Shown here piece after piece: positions 42,252 through 52,405 of a DNA stretch of 64,000 bases. The stretch spans positions 3,348,001 through 3,412,000 of the forward strand of contig NZ_CP117877.1 in NCBI RefSeq assembly GCF_028736115.1, written 5' to 3'. The notes under the pieces were generated by a model that was not told where the DNA came from, did no database searches, and worked only from the letters and a program-made list of their open reading frames with translations. The translations under genes were made by a program, and so were the position numbers. The first letter of the stretch is position 1. The number at the start of each line of letters is the position of its first letter. Source of the DNA: Mucilaginibacter sp. KACC 22063. GTDB taxonomy: Bacteria > Bacteroidota > Bacteroidia > Sphingobacteriales > Sphingobacteriaceae.

Positions 42252-44576
42252 TCAGTTCACTATAATTTCATCCAACAAAAGCCAGGCTCTGCCACCCGCA
42301 CCATATTCACCCGCCGGGATGGTGCCTTTGTTAATTGCAATAACTTTTATATAACGGGCTTTTAGATGAGATAATTTACAACTGACTGCATTTATTCCAT
42401 TTACAGGAAAATCTGTTTGCTGATAAACGAGATGATACGTTTTGTTATCATCAGAAACCAAAAACTGTAAGGATGTAGGTGCCCACATTTTTTGCCAGTG
42501 ATAATTTAAAACATGTGTACCAAGCGAAGTAATTTCGTCCACTTTGCCCAGATCTACAACTGCTTCAAAGTTGTGCTTATTAAAACCCAACCACTGATTA
42601 TCGTTGTACCGAGCGCTGCCACTCAGCCCATTCACTAATACAGCACTACCGCCCGGCGGATTATAATTTCCTTCAGGGGCATCGGTTAAAGTCACCTGCT
42701 TGCCCACTGCTTTATGAATGAAAAAGCTTTTTGTGTAGGTACGCCCAACCTGTTTTTGATTTACAAAAGTTGTAGCACTGATTGTGCTGGTATGCTCTAC
42801 ATTTAGCGAAGATTTATACAGCTTGCTTTGTGCAGTTACCTTGCTGCCATTTGTGGTGTAGCGGATAACCGCACCAGGCAAGGTAGCAGAAAGGGTTAGC
42901 GCCTGCGTTCCCTTTGCAGTTTGTGATACGCTGTCTGTGATCTCATCAAATGTATTTGCAGCATTGATATGCAGCCTGTTTAACAATCTCATAGTTGGCC
43001 TTAACCTGCTCAGGAAATTGTTATAATTCCGCTGCTTCGGATTTGACCATGCCATTTCTGACAAAGCCAGTACGCGCGGGAAAATCATGTATTCGGCTTT
43101 GTCCACCGTTGGCAAATATTCACTCCATATATTAGCCTGTACGCCTGTAATATATTTTGCCTGCTCTGGTGTTAACCTTGACGGCACCGGTTCATAGTTA
43201 TATATTTTCGATAATGGTGTATACCCGCCTGCAGCCAAAGGCTCTGATGGATAAAGCGATTGGTAATAATCCAGATATACATATTTTTCGGGAGTCATAA
43301 TCACCTGGTGATGTTGTGCTGCGGCTGCAACACCACCTTCAATACCTGTCCAGCTCATTACTGTTGCACCGGGTGTAAGCCCGCCCTCTAAAATTTCGTC
43401 CCAGCCAATAATTTTCCGACCTTTTGATTCCAGGTAATTACTGATCCGCCTGATGAAATAACTTTGAAGCTCGTGTTCATCTTTCAAATGTTCGTCCTTA
43501 ATCCGTTTCTGGCATTTTGGGCATGCCGCCCATCTTACCTTAGGGCATTCGTCGCCACCAATGTGAATGTATTCAGACGGAAAAATCTTGATGACCTCGT
43601 CTAATACACCTTCCAGAAAATTGAAGGTATCTTCATTTCCGGCGCAATACACATCATCAAATATGCCCCAAAAGGTTGCTGTTTGATATGGTCCTCCCGT
43701 GCAGCCCAGTCCGGGATAAGCGGCCAATGCGGCCAGGGCATGTCCCGGCATTTCAATCTCAGGGATAACAGTGATATGCCTCAGCCTTGCATATGCTACT
43801 ATTTCCTTTGCTTCTTCCTGTGTGTAATAACCACCATAACGTTTATCATCAAACTGGTGAGGAAGTTCCTTTTTATGGCCAATTAACGTTTCATTACGAT
43901 AAGCGCTTACAGATTGCAGCTTCGGTCGGCTCTTGATCTCAATTCGCCAACCCTGATCGTCTGTAAGGTGCCAGTGAAAAGTATTGATTTTGAACAGTGC
44001 CAGTACATCAATCCATTTTTTGATAGCACTTACCGGAAACATGTGCCTGCTCACATCAAGATGCATTCCCCTGTAAGCAAACCGTGGATAGTCGGTAATC
44101 TCGCAGCCCTGTACTTGTATTACTTTTTTAGACGGCTGCATTAGCTGCACTACGGTCTGCAAGCCATAAAACACGCCAGCTTCGTCATGGCCTTTTATAA
44201 TAATGCGTTTATTATTAACCGAAAGCTGATAACCATCTTTTTGTTGCAGGGTGTCAATTTCAAGATAGATGTAATTACTTACCGGCAAATTATCTTTTAT
44301 AACCAGCGACTTGCTTAATGACATACCAACCATCTGATTAAAAAACTTCAAGTTATCGGTGTTGATACCCTTTTGCGCCACAATACTTGTTGCGGTGTTG
44401 ATTGAAAACTTACCATTGGTAGCAACAGCCTTTACCGGCACAGGGATGATAGGCAGCGGCTTATCTCCAGCTTGCTGTGCAACTGCTTTTAAACTAAGCA
44501 GGATGCAGCAAAGACCAATGATAATTTGCGCCCTGAAGAATAGAATGTGTTTATCAGTTCCCTTAATTACCAGCAT
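42252..44576 (-). CDS. Beta-N-acetylhexosaminidase, GH20
   Basis: 774 residues. A hydrophobic segment (IIIGLCCILLSLKAVAQ) is preceded by a longer than usual N-region; cleavage is after AQ. The GH20b alpha/beta domain is at about 40-150, the TIM barrel from 160 to 510 with FHWHLTDDQGWR and the catalytic Asp342-Glu343 pair in HIGGDECPKVRW. A chitobiase-like C domain follows, then an F5/8-type carbohydrate-binding module up to the end. It removes terminal GlcNAc or GalNAc in the periplasm or at the surface. It is five bases after the GH29 gene. Confidence 0.95.
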   Translation of the reverse strand: MLVIKGTDKHILFFRAQIIIGLCCILLSLKAVAQQAGDKPLPIIPVPVKAVATNGKFSINTATSIVAQKGINTDNLKFFNQMVGMSLSKSLVIKDNLPVSNYIYLEIDTLQQKDGYQLSVNNKRIIIKGHDEAGVFYGLQTVVQLMQPSKKVIQVQGCEITDYPRFAYRGMHLDVSRHMFPVSAIKKWIDVLALFKINTFHWHLTDDQGWRIEIKSRPKLQSVSAYRNETLIGHKKELPHQFDDKRYGGYYTQEEAKEIVAYARLRHITVIPEIEMPGHALAALAAYPGLGCTGGPYQTATFWGIFDDVYCAGNEDTFNFLEGVLDEVIKIFPSEYIHIGGDECPKVRWAACPKCQKRIKDEHLKDEHELQSYFIRRISNYLESKGRKIIGWDEILEGGLTPGATVMSWTGIEGGVAAAAQHHQVIMTPEKYVYLDYYQSLYPSEPLAAGGYTPLSKIYNYEPVPSRLTPEQAKYITGVQANIWSEYLPTVDKAEYMIFPRVLALSEMAWSNPKQRNYNNFLSRLRPTMRLLNRLHINAANTFDEITDSVSQTAKGTQALTLSATLPGAVIRYTTNGSKVTAQSKLYKSSLNVEHTSTISATTFVNQKQVGRTYTKSFFIHKAVGKQVTLTDAPEGNYNPPGGSAVLVNGLSGSARYNDNQWLGFNKHNFEAVVDLGKVDEITSLGTHVLNYHWQKMWAPTSLQFLVSDDNKTYHLVYQQTDFPVNGINAVSCKLSHLKARYIKVIAINKGTIPAGEYGAGGRAWLLLDEIIVN

Positions 44577-44581
44577 CAGTT

Positions 44582-46207
44582 TTATTTTACAACTTTATTT
44601 TCGCCCTCAACAGCAACCTTATCCTGCAAGGCTATTGCTTTATATTCATAAGCGCCTTTAAGCCCTGTTACTTTAGTATTAAACGTACCATCCTGCGCAA
44701 CTGGTACCCAGTTAGTATAAGCCCATTTATCTGCATATAAAGTTTCTATCTGCCCACGATAAGGGCGATAAGCAAACCTGATTTGCTTAACCCCTTTGTT
44801 TTTGTAATTATACAATTTGCCAGTTAGTAATACACCATTTGCGGTAATTTTGCCATCGCCTGTTTCTACCGTTACGGCTTCATCAATAGTCGATGCTACA
44901 TTTTCCAGTTTAATCACTACGGCATTAGGCCAGCGGTGATCATCATAAATGCGCTGCGCTTTCACTACAGATACTTCCAATCCGTCTGGCGTTTGTTTAT
45001 AGCGGCAATCCACCTGCGGATTAGCATTATACTCTATGATCTTACTGTTCTGACCTAAAACATTAACCACAGTATTATTTTGCGCTTTTACAGAATGCAG
45101 CAGAAACGTTTTGCGCTCCCCCTCTTTCCAGTTTGGCACATCTGTTACAATCGCATATAAGGTCTTCCCTTTTGCCGTAAACAGGATGTTATCTTCCTTG
45201 CTTACCACCCATGACCGCACACTATCAATACATTCGTGATTGATGAAATACCAGGCAGCCATTTCACGCAAACGATCTTCCTGTTCTGTTGGTAAGGAAC
45301 CGTCAGCTTTAGGGCCTACATTTAACAGCAATGATCCGCCTTTAGAACGTGCCTCAAGCAACAAGTCAATTAACTGCGTACCCGACTTATAACGCTCATT
45401 AGTGGGCTGATACTGCCATGCGGTACCGATAGTAATTGGCGCTAACCAGGGCTGTGTCACTTTTGCTCCGGGCAAAGTCTGTTCAGGCGTTTTAATTGCG
45501 CCACGGGTAATTAAAATATCAGGCTGTAATTTCCAACAGGTGGCTTTTACTATCTCCTTAGGCTCGCCATCAATAAACAGCACATCAATTTTACCGTACT
45601 TAGTCATCAGTTCTTCGCACTGGCGTTTGTTGTAATCATCATACTCCTGGCGGGTCTTTTTATCCATCACCACATTGGTACGGCTGATCGGCAAATGATG
45701 CTGGTGCAAAAAGTAAAAATCCTCCGGCGAGAAATAGAACCCTACTCCCAGGCCAACTTCGCGGGTTGCCTTTACAAATTCGGCCAACAGATCCTTTTTG
45801 TAAGGTGTATTGGTGATATTAAAATTATTCGTTTTAGTATCCCACATACAAAAACCCGAATGGTGTTTGGTGGTGAACACAATGTATTTCATACCTGCCA
45901 GTTTGGCCAATACGGCAATCTGATAGGGGTCAAATTTTGATGGATCGAACGTTCTGGGCAGATCATTGAAATAATGATCTACAAAATCGTCAGAAGCTCC
46001 TACCAGTGCATGGCTTATTACAATACCCAGCTGCACATCAACACCAAAATGGATAAACAGCCCTGCGCCAGTGTTTTTCAGCCACTCTTCGCGCTCGGGT
46101 TTATTTAAATTATAATTGCTGGCCACATCATCTTTAACCAAATCATTTTGTGCCTTTAGTATAAATGATGAACCTATAAGTAAGATGCTAAGGAACAGTT
46201 TTTTCAT
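44582..46207 (-). CDS. Alpha-L-fucosidase, GH29
   Basis: 541 residues from MKKLFLSILLIGSSFILKAQ, a clear signal peptide. The TIM barrel includes GLFIHFGVDVQLG, FTTKHHSGFCMWDT and the likely nucleophile Asp213 in IDVLFIDGEP. A beta-rich C-terminal domain follows. GH29 enzymes remove alpha-linked fucose with retention. A TTG two codons upstream is in frame, but the ATG gives the better signal peptide. It follows SusD after a hairpin and is coupled to GH20. Confidence 0.94.
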   Translation of the reverse strand: MKKLFLSILLIGSSFILKAQNDLVKDDVASNYNLNKPEREEWLKNTGAGLFIHFGVDVQLGIVISHALVGASDDFVDHYFNDLPRTFDPSKFDPYQIAVLAKLAGMKYIVFTTKHHSGFCMWDTKTNNFNITNTPYKKDLLAEFVKATREVGLGVGFYFSPEDFYFLHQHHLPISRTNVVMDKKTRQEYDDYNKRQCEELMTKYGKIDVLFIDGEPKEIVKATCWKLQPDILITRGAIKTPEQTLPGAKVTQPWLAPITIGTAWQYQPTNERYKSGTQLIDLLLEARSKGGSLLLNVGPKADGSLPTEQEDRLREMAAWYFINHECIDSVRSWVVSKEDNILFTAKGKTLYAIVTDVPNWKEGERKTFLLHSVKAQNNTVVNVLGQNSKIIEYNANPQVDCRYKQTPDGLEVSVVKAQRIYDDHRWPNAVVIKLENVASTIDEAVTVETGDGKITANGVLLTGKLYNYKNKGVKQIRFAYRPYRGQIETLYADKWAYTNWVPVAQDGTFNTKVTGLKGAYEYKAIALQDKVAVEGENKVVK

Positions 46208-46240
46208 ATTCAATAAATGTATAAAGTATGTATCATAAAT

Positions 46241-46260
46241 AAGGCCACCTAAGTGGCCTT
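46241..46260 (-). terminator. Hairpin between SusD and the GH29 gene
   Basis: AAGGCCAC-CTAA-GTGGCCTT, eight perfect pairs, within the 60-base gap. On the minus strand it is followed by an AT-rich stretch (ATTTATGATACATAC) rather than a clean T-tract. It may partially stop transcription so that susCD is expressed above the enzymes, or stabilise the upstream mRNA. Confidence 0.6.
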
Positions 46261-46268
46261 ATTCCCTA

Positions 46269-47795
46269 CTATTTATCCCACCAAATCCGGGTCAACACGT
46301 TATCTGCGCCTTGCCTGCTTATAGCCGCAGCATAAGATTTTGCATTTAAATTTTGCTCTGATAAAGGATACAGCATGCGCCTGAAAATTACACCTCCGGT
46401 AATGTTACCCGGATAATTATTAGGCGTTAAAGCCGGATAACCTGTGCGGCGGTAGCTTGCAAATACTTCCTGTGCATCAGGGAAAATACTTACCCAAAAT
46501 TGGGTGTAGATCTGGTTCATTTGCGCATCAACTGAACCGGCTGTATTTAATCCATTATATTTTAAATAGGTATTGATCTGGTTAGTGCTGATGGTACCTG
46601 CTGTACCGCCAATAATTGCCCACTGGCGCATGGCTGCGCTTGTACCATTATTGTAGCATTGCTGTGCCGTAGCACCGGTATACCAACCGCGTAAGGCAGC
46701 TTCAGCTAATAAGAAATATGATTCGGCAGCGGTAAATACTAATCTCGGCGACGACATTAGTAACACTGTTGCCGGATTAGGCTCGCTAAGGCTGCTGAAA
46801 TTAGCCGGCTTGCTGCTTAATGTTGCAGGCATACCCTGTTGCTTGGCAAATGTGGTATCGGTAACACCGGCACTTGTATAAACAATTGAAACAACGCCCA
46901 AACGCGGGTCTTTTGTCTGTTTCAGGTAATTGATGAACACATCTTGGTATTTACCGCCCTCCTGGTTGGTGTTACCATTAGCTGCAATATAATCGCTGTT
47001 GTATAAATTTAAGGCCAGAGGGTTTTTGTTGATATCCTGACCGGCACCTTTATACGACATTTTTGCAACATCAGCATCCTGTAAGATCACCCCGCCAGAA
47101 ATTGCTTTGGTTACCCAGGTTTGCGCAGAAGTAGCATCTACTTTAGTAAGGCGCATACCCAGGCGCAACATTAATGAATAAGCGAACTTTTTCCATTGCG
47201 ATACATTGCCGCCATAGATCAGGTCGGCTGCACCGAAGGTTGTTTTTGACGCATCTAAGCTTTGCGCTGCCTGATCAAGCTCGTTAAGCATATCGGCATA
47301 AATATCTTTCTGTGCATCATAAGATGGAGTAAAAATACCATCGGTATAGCCCTCTGCTGCCTGTGAATAAGGGATATCACCATACAGATCTGTAAGGCGG
47401 CTGAAGCAATATACCCGCCATATCCGGGCTTCGGCGTAAAGGTTTACCTGTGTAGGGTCTGTTTTTACAACTTTGATTACTTCTTTCAGTTCGTTTATCT
47501 CGTTGGGATAAGCGCTTGAGAATGATGCCGAAGTTGTGTTAACCTGGCTGGCAATGTATTTAGAGCCAAAGCCTGCCACATCATTATAACTGGTGGTATA
47601 CTGCATGGTGCCCAGCAACAGGTTAAGCATATTGGCGGTACCATCGTACTCGGCTTTTGTAAACATATATGCCGGGGTTGAAGTGGTTACCGCATTGGGG
47701 TTGGTATTAAGATCGGTGAAGTTCTTTTTACAAGAAGTAAAACTTGCGAGCCCTACTAACAGAGCGCTTATATATGGATTAAAATATTTTTTCAT
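46269..47795 (-). CDS. SusD/RagB-family glycan-binding lipoprotein
   Basis: 508 residues, with the signal peptide ending GLASFTSC and lipid Cys at residue 22. SusD-like features are TDLNTNPNAVTTSTPAYMFTKAEY, the TPR-type helices (RIWRVYCFSRLTDLYGDIPYSQA) and YFLLAEAALRGWYTG. It captures oligosaccharide at the cell surface and closes over the SusC barrel. It follows susC by 17 bases. It belongs to the SusD-like subgroup with FTSC and LNTNPN motifs. Confidence 0.96.
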   Translation of the reverse strand: MKKYFNPYISALLVGLASFTSCKKNFTDLNTNPNAVTTSTPAYMFTKAEYDGTANMLNLLLGTMQYTTSYNDVAGFGSKYIASQVNTTSASFSSAYPNEINELKEVIKVVKTDPTQVNLYAEARIWRVYCFSRLTDLYGDIPYSQAAEGYTDGIFTPSYDAQKDIYADMLNELDQAAQSLDASKTTFGAADLIYGGNVSQWKKFAYSLMLRLGMRLTKVDATSAQTWVTKAISGGVILQDADVAKMSYKGAGQDINKNPLALNLYNSDYIAANGNTNQEGGKYQDVFINYLKQTKDPRLGVVSIVYTSAGVTDTTFAKQQGMPATLSSKPANFSSLSEPNPATVLLMSSPRLVFTAAESYFLLAEAALRGWYTGATAQQCYNNGTSAAMRQWAIIGGTAGTISTNQINTYLKYNGLNTAGSVDAQMNQIYTQFWVSIFPDAQEVFASYRRTGYPALTPNNYPGNITGGVIFRRMLYPLSEQNLNAKSYAAAISRQGADNVLTRIWWDK

Positions 47796-47812
47796 CTTGG
47801 TGTTTTCTAAGC

Positions 47813-50800
47813 TTAAAATTTAACAGAAAGATTAACGCCTAACGAACGTGTGCGAGGCAGGCCAATAGACTCGAAGCCCTGGTAGTTGCTGTTACTATAG
47901 CTTGATTCCGGATCGAAATTCGGCGTCTTTTTGTATAGTATAGCCAGGTTACGAGCCACCAGTGAAATGTTAGCCGATTGTATCTTAAGCACTCTCAGGT
48001 TATTAACCGGAAGGCTATATGATAAGATCACCTGGCGCAATTTCACAAAGCTGCCATCATGTAAAAACAACTCAGAGTAGTTCTTATAGTTATCGTAATA
48101 AGGGCGTAATCCGCTTACCGGCACGGTACGGTTGTATGCAGCGCCGGTTTGATCAACACCATTCAGCACCAATCCGTTATCACGGCCCGGAAGTGTTGAT
48201 TTCAACAAACCAAGACGAGTTTCATATACCTCGCTGATAGAGAAGATTTTGTTTCCGAACTTACCGTCGAGCAATACATTAAGCGAGAACCTTTTGTAAC
48301 GGAAGGTATTGTTAAGGCCCATGGTAAGCGGCGCAACGCTTTTACCCAATGGCTGCAAGCCTGTAGCAACCGGGTAACCGCTGTTTTTATTGTAAACTAT
48401 GTTACCGCTGGCATCGCGCAGGATGCGTGTACCCACAATCTCAAATGATGACATACCAACAATGTTGTTAATATAACCCCAGTTACCTACCGTACTGGCA
48501 AGGTTCATAGAGTTTACCCCATCAGAAAGATATAGCACCTTGTTATCATTGTAAGCCACGTTATAGCTTACATCCCAGCTAAAGCCACCTGCTTTTATTG
48601 GTGTACCGCCAACTAATGCTTCGATACCACGGTTACGCACTTTACCGGTATTCAGGTAAACACTGTTATAACCCGAGGTTGAAGATATAGTGGCATTTAC
48701 GATATCGTTTTTAGTAAGACGGTTATAGTAAGTTACATCAAAGTACAAACGGTTATTTAATAACTGTCCTTCTATACCGCCTTCGGCAGTTGTAGAGGTG
48801 TAAGGCTTCAATGTAGGGTTTGTAATGCCCGTTATACCAGAACCGGGTGTATTACTGCTCACATTTTGCAAAGGCTGGTCGGCACTTGGCACGTTGCTGT
48901 ACGTCAGATTAATGGCATAAGGATCAGGCGCGCCGCCACCTACTTCTGCATAAGCGCCTTTTAATTTTAACGAGGTAACATAAGATGGCATCTTAAGCGC
49001 ATCAGACAAGATAAAGCTACCATTTACACTTGGATAAAATATACTGTTATGCTGCGGACTAAGGGTAGAAAACCAATCATTACGGCCGGTAACGGTTACA
49101 TATAAAAGGCTTTTGTAACTAAAATCTGCCGAACCAAAAACAGAATTTACTTCCTGACGCAGATTTTGAGGCGTTGTAGATGCGGTAGCTAAATTACTAT
49201 AACTGTAAAAATACGGTATAGTAAAGGTAGTACCACTTAATGAAAGCTGGTTAAGCGATGAACGCCTTTTGTTAACACCACCTAAAAACGACATGCCGAT
49301 ATCTTTCACCTGTGTTTTATATGATAATGTGGCAAGCGCATTAGTTTCTGTTACATCTGATTTAATACCATTGTATGAACCCTGCAACTGGTAAAGCGTA
49401 CCTGTTGGCGTGATGTTGGTATAATTGTAATCATAATGATCCTGGCTGATGGTACCTTTTAGCAAGAGATTGTTGATGATCTCATAGGTAACCGTACCCT
49501 GGCCAATGAAGCGGTTTTTATTATCGTCTTCTTTAAATTTGTTGATCACGAAATAGCCATTGGTAGCAACAGAAGCATCGTTCCAGACAGTTTCATTACC
49601 TTTTGAATCATAACCCGGAGCCAGCCATCTTACGTCTGCAGTATTGGCAATCATGTAAGGCGACCAGTTAGGGTTTGCGGTAGCATCACCTGCACTTGGG
49701 CGGTTATGCGCTTTTTCGTAATTGTACTGCGCAAGAGCTTCAAAGCTTAATTTCTTGCTCAGTTTTCCATTTAATGAAAGGTTACCTGTTTTACGGTTGT
49801 ACGTACTACCCGGTAAAATGCTGCGGCTGTCAAGGTCTGCTACCGAAAAACGATAGGCAATTGCTTCTGTACCTCCTGATAAAGCCACCGTGTTGGTATA
49901 AGTGCTACCAGTTTGATAAAAGTTTTTGATATTATTTTTTTGTGCAACGTAAGGATGGTTAAGGCCATCAACACCTACATAATCTGTAGAGCCATCTATT
50001 TTTGATCCCCAGGATCTACGGCCTGTTGCCTGTGCTGCGGCCAGTGTGGTCGGTTTTACGCCGCCGTCGCCCTGGCCATATTCATATTGAAAATCGGGGT
50101 AAACGGCCACGTTTTCAAACGTTGCTGTACCGTTGTACTCTACTCCTATACCTTTTTGGGCTTTGCCTTTTTTAGTAGTGATCAAAATAGCTCCGTTTGC
50201 TGCACGTGAACCATACAAAGCGGCGGCAGTACCACCTTTCAATACAGTGATTGATTCTATATCATCAGGGTTAATGTCTGCCACACCATCGCCACGGTCA
50301 ACGTTGGCACCGCCGCCATTGGTAGTTGGCGAATCGCCGGGAACCGTATTATCGATAGGCATACCGTTAACCACATACAATGGCTGGTTGTACCCTGTTA
50401 AAGAGCCGTTACCACGAATGACTACGCGGCTTGATCCGCCCGGGCCTGTTGATGAGCCGATGGCGTTTACACCGGCAACTTTACCGCTTAAAGCATTACC
50501 TACGTTATTTTCACGTGCCTGTGTAAATTCAGATCCGTTTACTTCGGTAACAGCATATCCTAATGATCTTTTCTTTCTGTTAATACCTAACGCAGTTACC
50601 ACAACTTCGTTAAGTGCCTGGCTACTTTGGGTAAGCTTGATAATTGCACTGTTTCTGTCAGTTACGGTAAATTCTTCTTTGTTATAACCAATGTAGCTAA
50701 CCAGCAATACAACATTACCATTAGCTGCCTGTGGTAGCCTAAGCGTGAAGTTACCGTTTACATCGGTAGTAGTACCTACTTTAGGATCGCTTTTTAACGC

Positions 50801-51274
50801 AACCGATGCACCTATAACAGGGCTGGCATCATTAGCAGATATGACTTTACCCTTAACTTCGCCGTCTGCTGCATTGGTTACAGACTCGTTTACTGTACTT
50901 AAAGGAAATATCGTGTACTGCTTGTTGCTGATCTTTTTAAAGCCAAGATTAAACTCGCTGAGTATTTGCGTTAATGTCGCCTCTACATTGTCCGGTTGCC
51001 TGTTTATCAGTTCGGCTTCTTTAATGTATTTATCATTCAGCAGGCCTTCCTGGTAGGCTACCTGTATCTTATACTGGCCTTTCAGTTTTTCAAGTACGTC
51101 GCGCAATGAAGTTCGGGCTTCGGTATCCTGTTGCTGAGACGCTACATAAGTGTAATCAACATGCCGTTTCTTGCTGGCCATAGCTAACTGGGCATTGGCG
51201 GTTATGCCTGCTGTTGCCAGCGGAAGTAAAAGACAACAACATCTCCAATACTTCGGGAAGTAAAAAATCCTCAT
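47813..51274 (-). CDS. SusC/RagA-family TonB-dependent receptor with STN domain
   Basis: 1153 residues. After the signal peptide (LLPLATAGITANAQ) comes an STN domain (about 50-130, RTSLRDVLEKLKGQYKIQVAY to YTIFPL), the signalling module that contacts FecR. A CarboxypepD_reg-like domain follows (KGKVISANDASPVIGASVAL, 140-225), then the plug (GNALSGKVAGVNAIGSSTGPG, PLYVVNGMPIDN, LKGGTAAALYGSRAANGAIL) and the barrel ending LGVNLSVKF. It imports glycans in a TonB-dependent way. STN plus the upstream FecR/sigma pair indicates trans-envelope autoregulation. Confidence 0.97.
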   Translation of the reverse strand: MRIFYFPKYWRCCCLLLPLATAGITANAQLAMASKKRHVDYTYVASQQQDTEARTSLRDVLEKLKGQYKIQVAYQEGLLNDKYIKEAELINRQPDNVEATLTQILSEFNLGFKKISNKQYTIFPLSTVNESVTNAADGEVKGKVISANDASPVIGASVALKSDPKVGTTTDVNGNFTLRLPQAANGNVVLLVSYIGYNKEEFTVTDRNSAIIKLTQSSQALNEVVVTALGINRKKRSLGYAVTEVNGSEFTQARENNVGNALSGKVAGVNAIGSSTGPGGSSRVVIRGNGSLTGYNQPLYVVNGMPIDNTVPGDSPTTNGGGANVDRGDGVADINPDDIESITVLKGGTAAALYGSRAANGAILITTKKGKAQKGIGVEYNGTATFENVAVYPDFQYEYGQGDGGVKPTTLAAAQATGRRSWGSKIDGSTDYVGVDGLNHPYVAQKNNIKNFYQTGSTYTNTVALSGGTEAIAYRFSVADLDSRSILPGSTYNRKTGNLSLNGKLSKKLSFEALAQYNYEKAHNRPSAGDATANPNWSPYMIANTADVRWLAPGYDSKGNETVWNDASVATNGYFVINKFKEDDNKNRFIGQGTVTYEIINNLLLKGTISQDHYDYNYTNITPTGTLYQLQGSYNGIKSDVTETNALATLSYKTQVKDIGMSFLGGVNKRRSSLNQLSLSGTTFTIPYFYSYSNLATASTTPQNLRQEVNSVFGSADFSYKSLLYVTVTGRNDWFSTLSPQHNSIFYPSVNGSFILSDALKMPSYVTSLKLKGAYAEVGGGAPDPYAINLTYSNVPSADQPLQNVSSNTPGSGITGITNPTLKPYTSTTAEGGIEGQLLNNRLYFDVTYYNRLTKNDIVNATISSTSGYNSVYLNTGKVRNRGIEALVGGTPIKAGGFSWDVSYNVAYNDNKVLYLSDGVNSMNLASTVGNWGYINNIVGMSSFEIVGTRILRDASGNIVYNKNSGYPVATGLQPLGKSVAPLTMGLNNTFRYKRFSLNVLLDGKFGNKIFSISEVYETRLGLLKSTLPGRDNGLVLNGVDQTGAAYNRTVPVSGLRPYYDNYKNYSELFLHDGSFVKLRQVILSYSLPVNNLRVLKIQSANISLVARNLAILYKKTPNFDPESSYSNSNYQGFESIGLPRTRSLGVNLSVKF

Positions 51275-51304
51275 AGATTGTTAATTAGGGTGGTTAGGGG
51301 TTTA

Positions 51305-52318
51305 TTAGTTAATAATGATGTTACTATTGTTCTGATAAATATTTACACGTAATGAGGTAGATACAGTCTCCAGCAAGGCCTTTACACCAGTCACATTAAT
51401 TCCACCTTCTATTTTCATTTCCCTAAGCTTAGGGTCTGCAAGCGTGATATGATAGCCATAAGTGTCTTCGAGCATGGTAATGATGTCGCCCAGTTTGGCA
51501 TCATTAAATGAAAACTGCCTTTTAGACCAGCTTACTATTTTTTCCGGGTGCTCCAGTTGAGTTTTCTGATTAATGCGGTTAGCAGCATACTCCACATAAT
51601 CGCCCGGCTTCATGATAATGCCGCTGTTGACTGTACCGGATGAAACCTTGATTTTGCCGGTAACCAAAGCCACATTTATCTTATTATGCCGGTTCTGCAC
51701 GTTAAACGTAGTACCCAGCACCTCCACACTTACACTTTTGGCATGTACTATAAATTTCTCGTTGCGCTTAATATGCAGTGAGTCTTTGTTCAGGTGCTTT
51801 ACCTTAAAGAAAGCCTCACCATCAAGCCACACCTCGCGGGTGTTATTACCCCAGCTGCGCTCGTAGGCCAAACTTGAGTTACCGTTCAATACTACTACGG
51901 AATGGTCTGGTAGTTCAATGGTTTTGATTTCACCAAAAGCGGTACGTATAATTTCCTTTTGACTGTAGTACCAAAAAGCCAAGCCACAAGAGCAAACCAT
52001 TATAACCGCCGCCGCCCAGCGCAGCCATGGTGCTAATGAAATTACATTTGATTTTTTATCTGCCGTATTGTTTACACTGTTTTCAATCCGGCGCCAAACT
52101 TCGTCCTGTTTATCTTCATTGAAAAAAGTATCCTGCTTGTGGTAATTTTGTATAAAGGTTTTAGCGGTGGCTATGTCGTTTTGTTTAGATGGGTTTTGCT
52201 TCAGAAATTCGTTCCAGAAATTGTCAAGCTCAGCATCGGGCTGCATTACCCAGCTTATGAATTTATCATCAGCCAGGAATTCTTCCATTGTATAAGACAA
52301 GTAATCAGGAGCGTTCAT
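51305..52318 (-). CDS. FecR-family anti-sigma factor
   Basis: 337 residues. The cytoplasmic N-terminus (1-95) has the sigma-binding region ending KSNVISLAPWLRW, a single membrane segment follows (AAAVIMVCSCGLAFWYY), and the periplasmic FecR domain has TAFGEIKTIELPDHSVVVLNGNSSLAYE and VTGKIKVSSG. The C-terminal DUF4974-like part is FNDAKLGDIITMLEDTYGYHI. When the receptor binds ligand, its STN domain signals here to free the sigma factor. It sits 30 bases upstream of susC and 87 bases after the sigma gene. Confidence 0.95.
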   Translation of the reverse strand: MNAPDYLSYTMEEFLADDKFISWVMQPDAELDNFWNEFLKQNPSKQNDIATAKTFIQNYHKQDTFFNEDKQDEVWRRIENSVNNTADKKSNVISLAPWLRWAAAVIMVCSCGLAFWYYSQKEIIRTAFGEIKTIELPDHSVVVLNGNSSLAYERSWGNNTREVWLDGEAFFKVKHLNKDSLHIKRNEKFIVHAKSVSVEVLGTTFNVQNRHNKINVALVTGKIKVSSGTVNSGIIMKPGDYVEYAANRINQKTQLEHPEKIVSWSKRQFSFNDAKLGDIITMLEDTYGYHITLADPKLREMKIEGGINVTGVKALLETVSTSLRVNIYQNNSNIIIN

Positions 52319-52405
52319 ATATAAGATATTATATTACCTATACACAGGTACTATGTTAAATTATCCCTCCCGGAAGATTATTTTTTTATTTTTTTTCAAA
52401 AAAGA

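Noticed and set aside
50133..50687. 184-codon open frame opposite susC
   Set aside because: It is the reverse of the conserved SusC plug region; the plus-strand reading has no domain or promoter.
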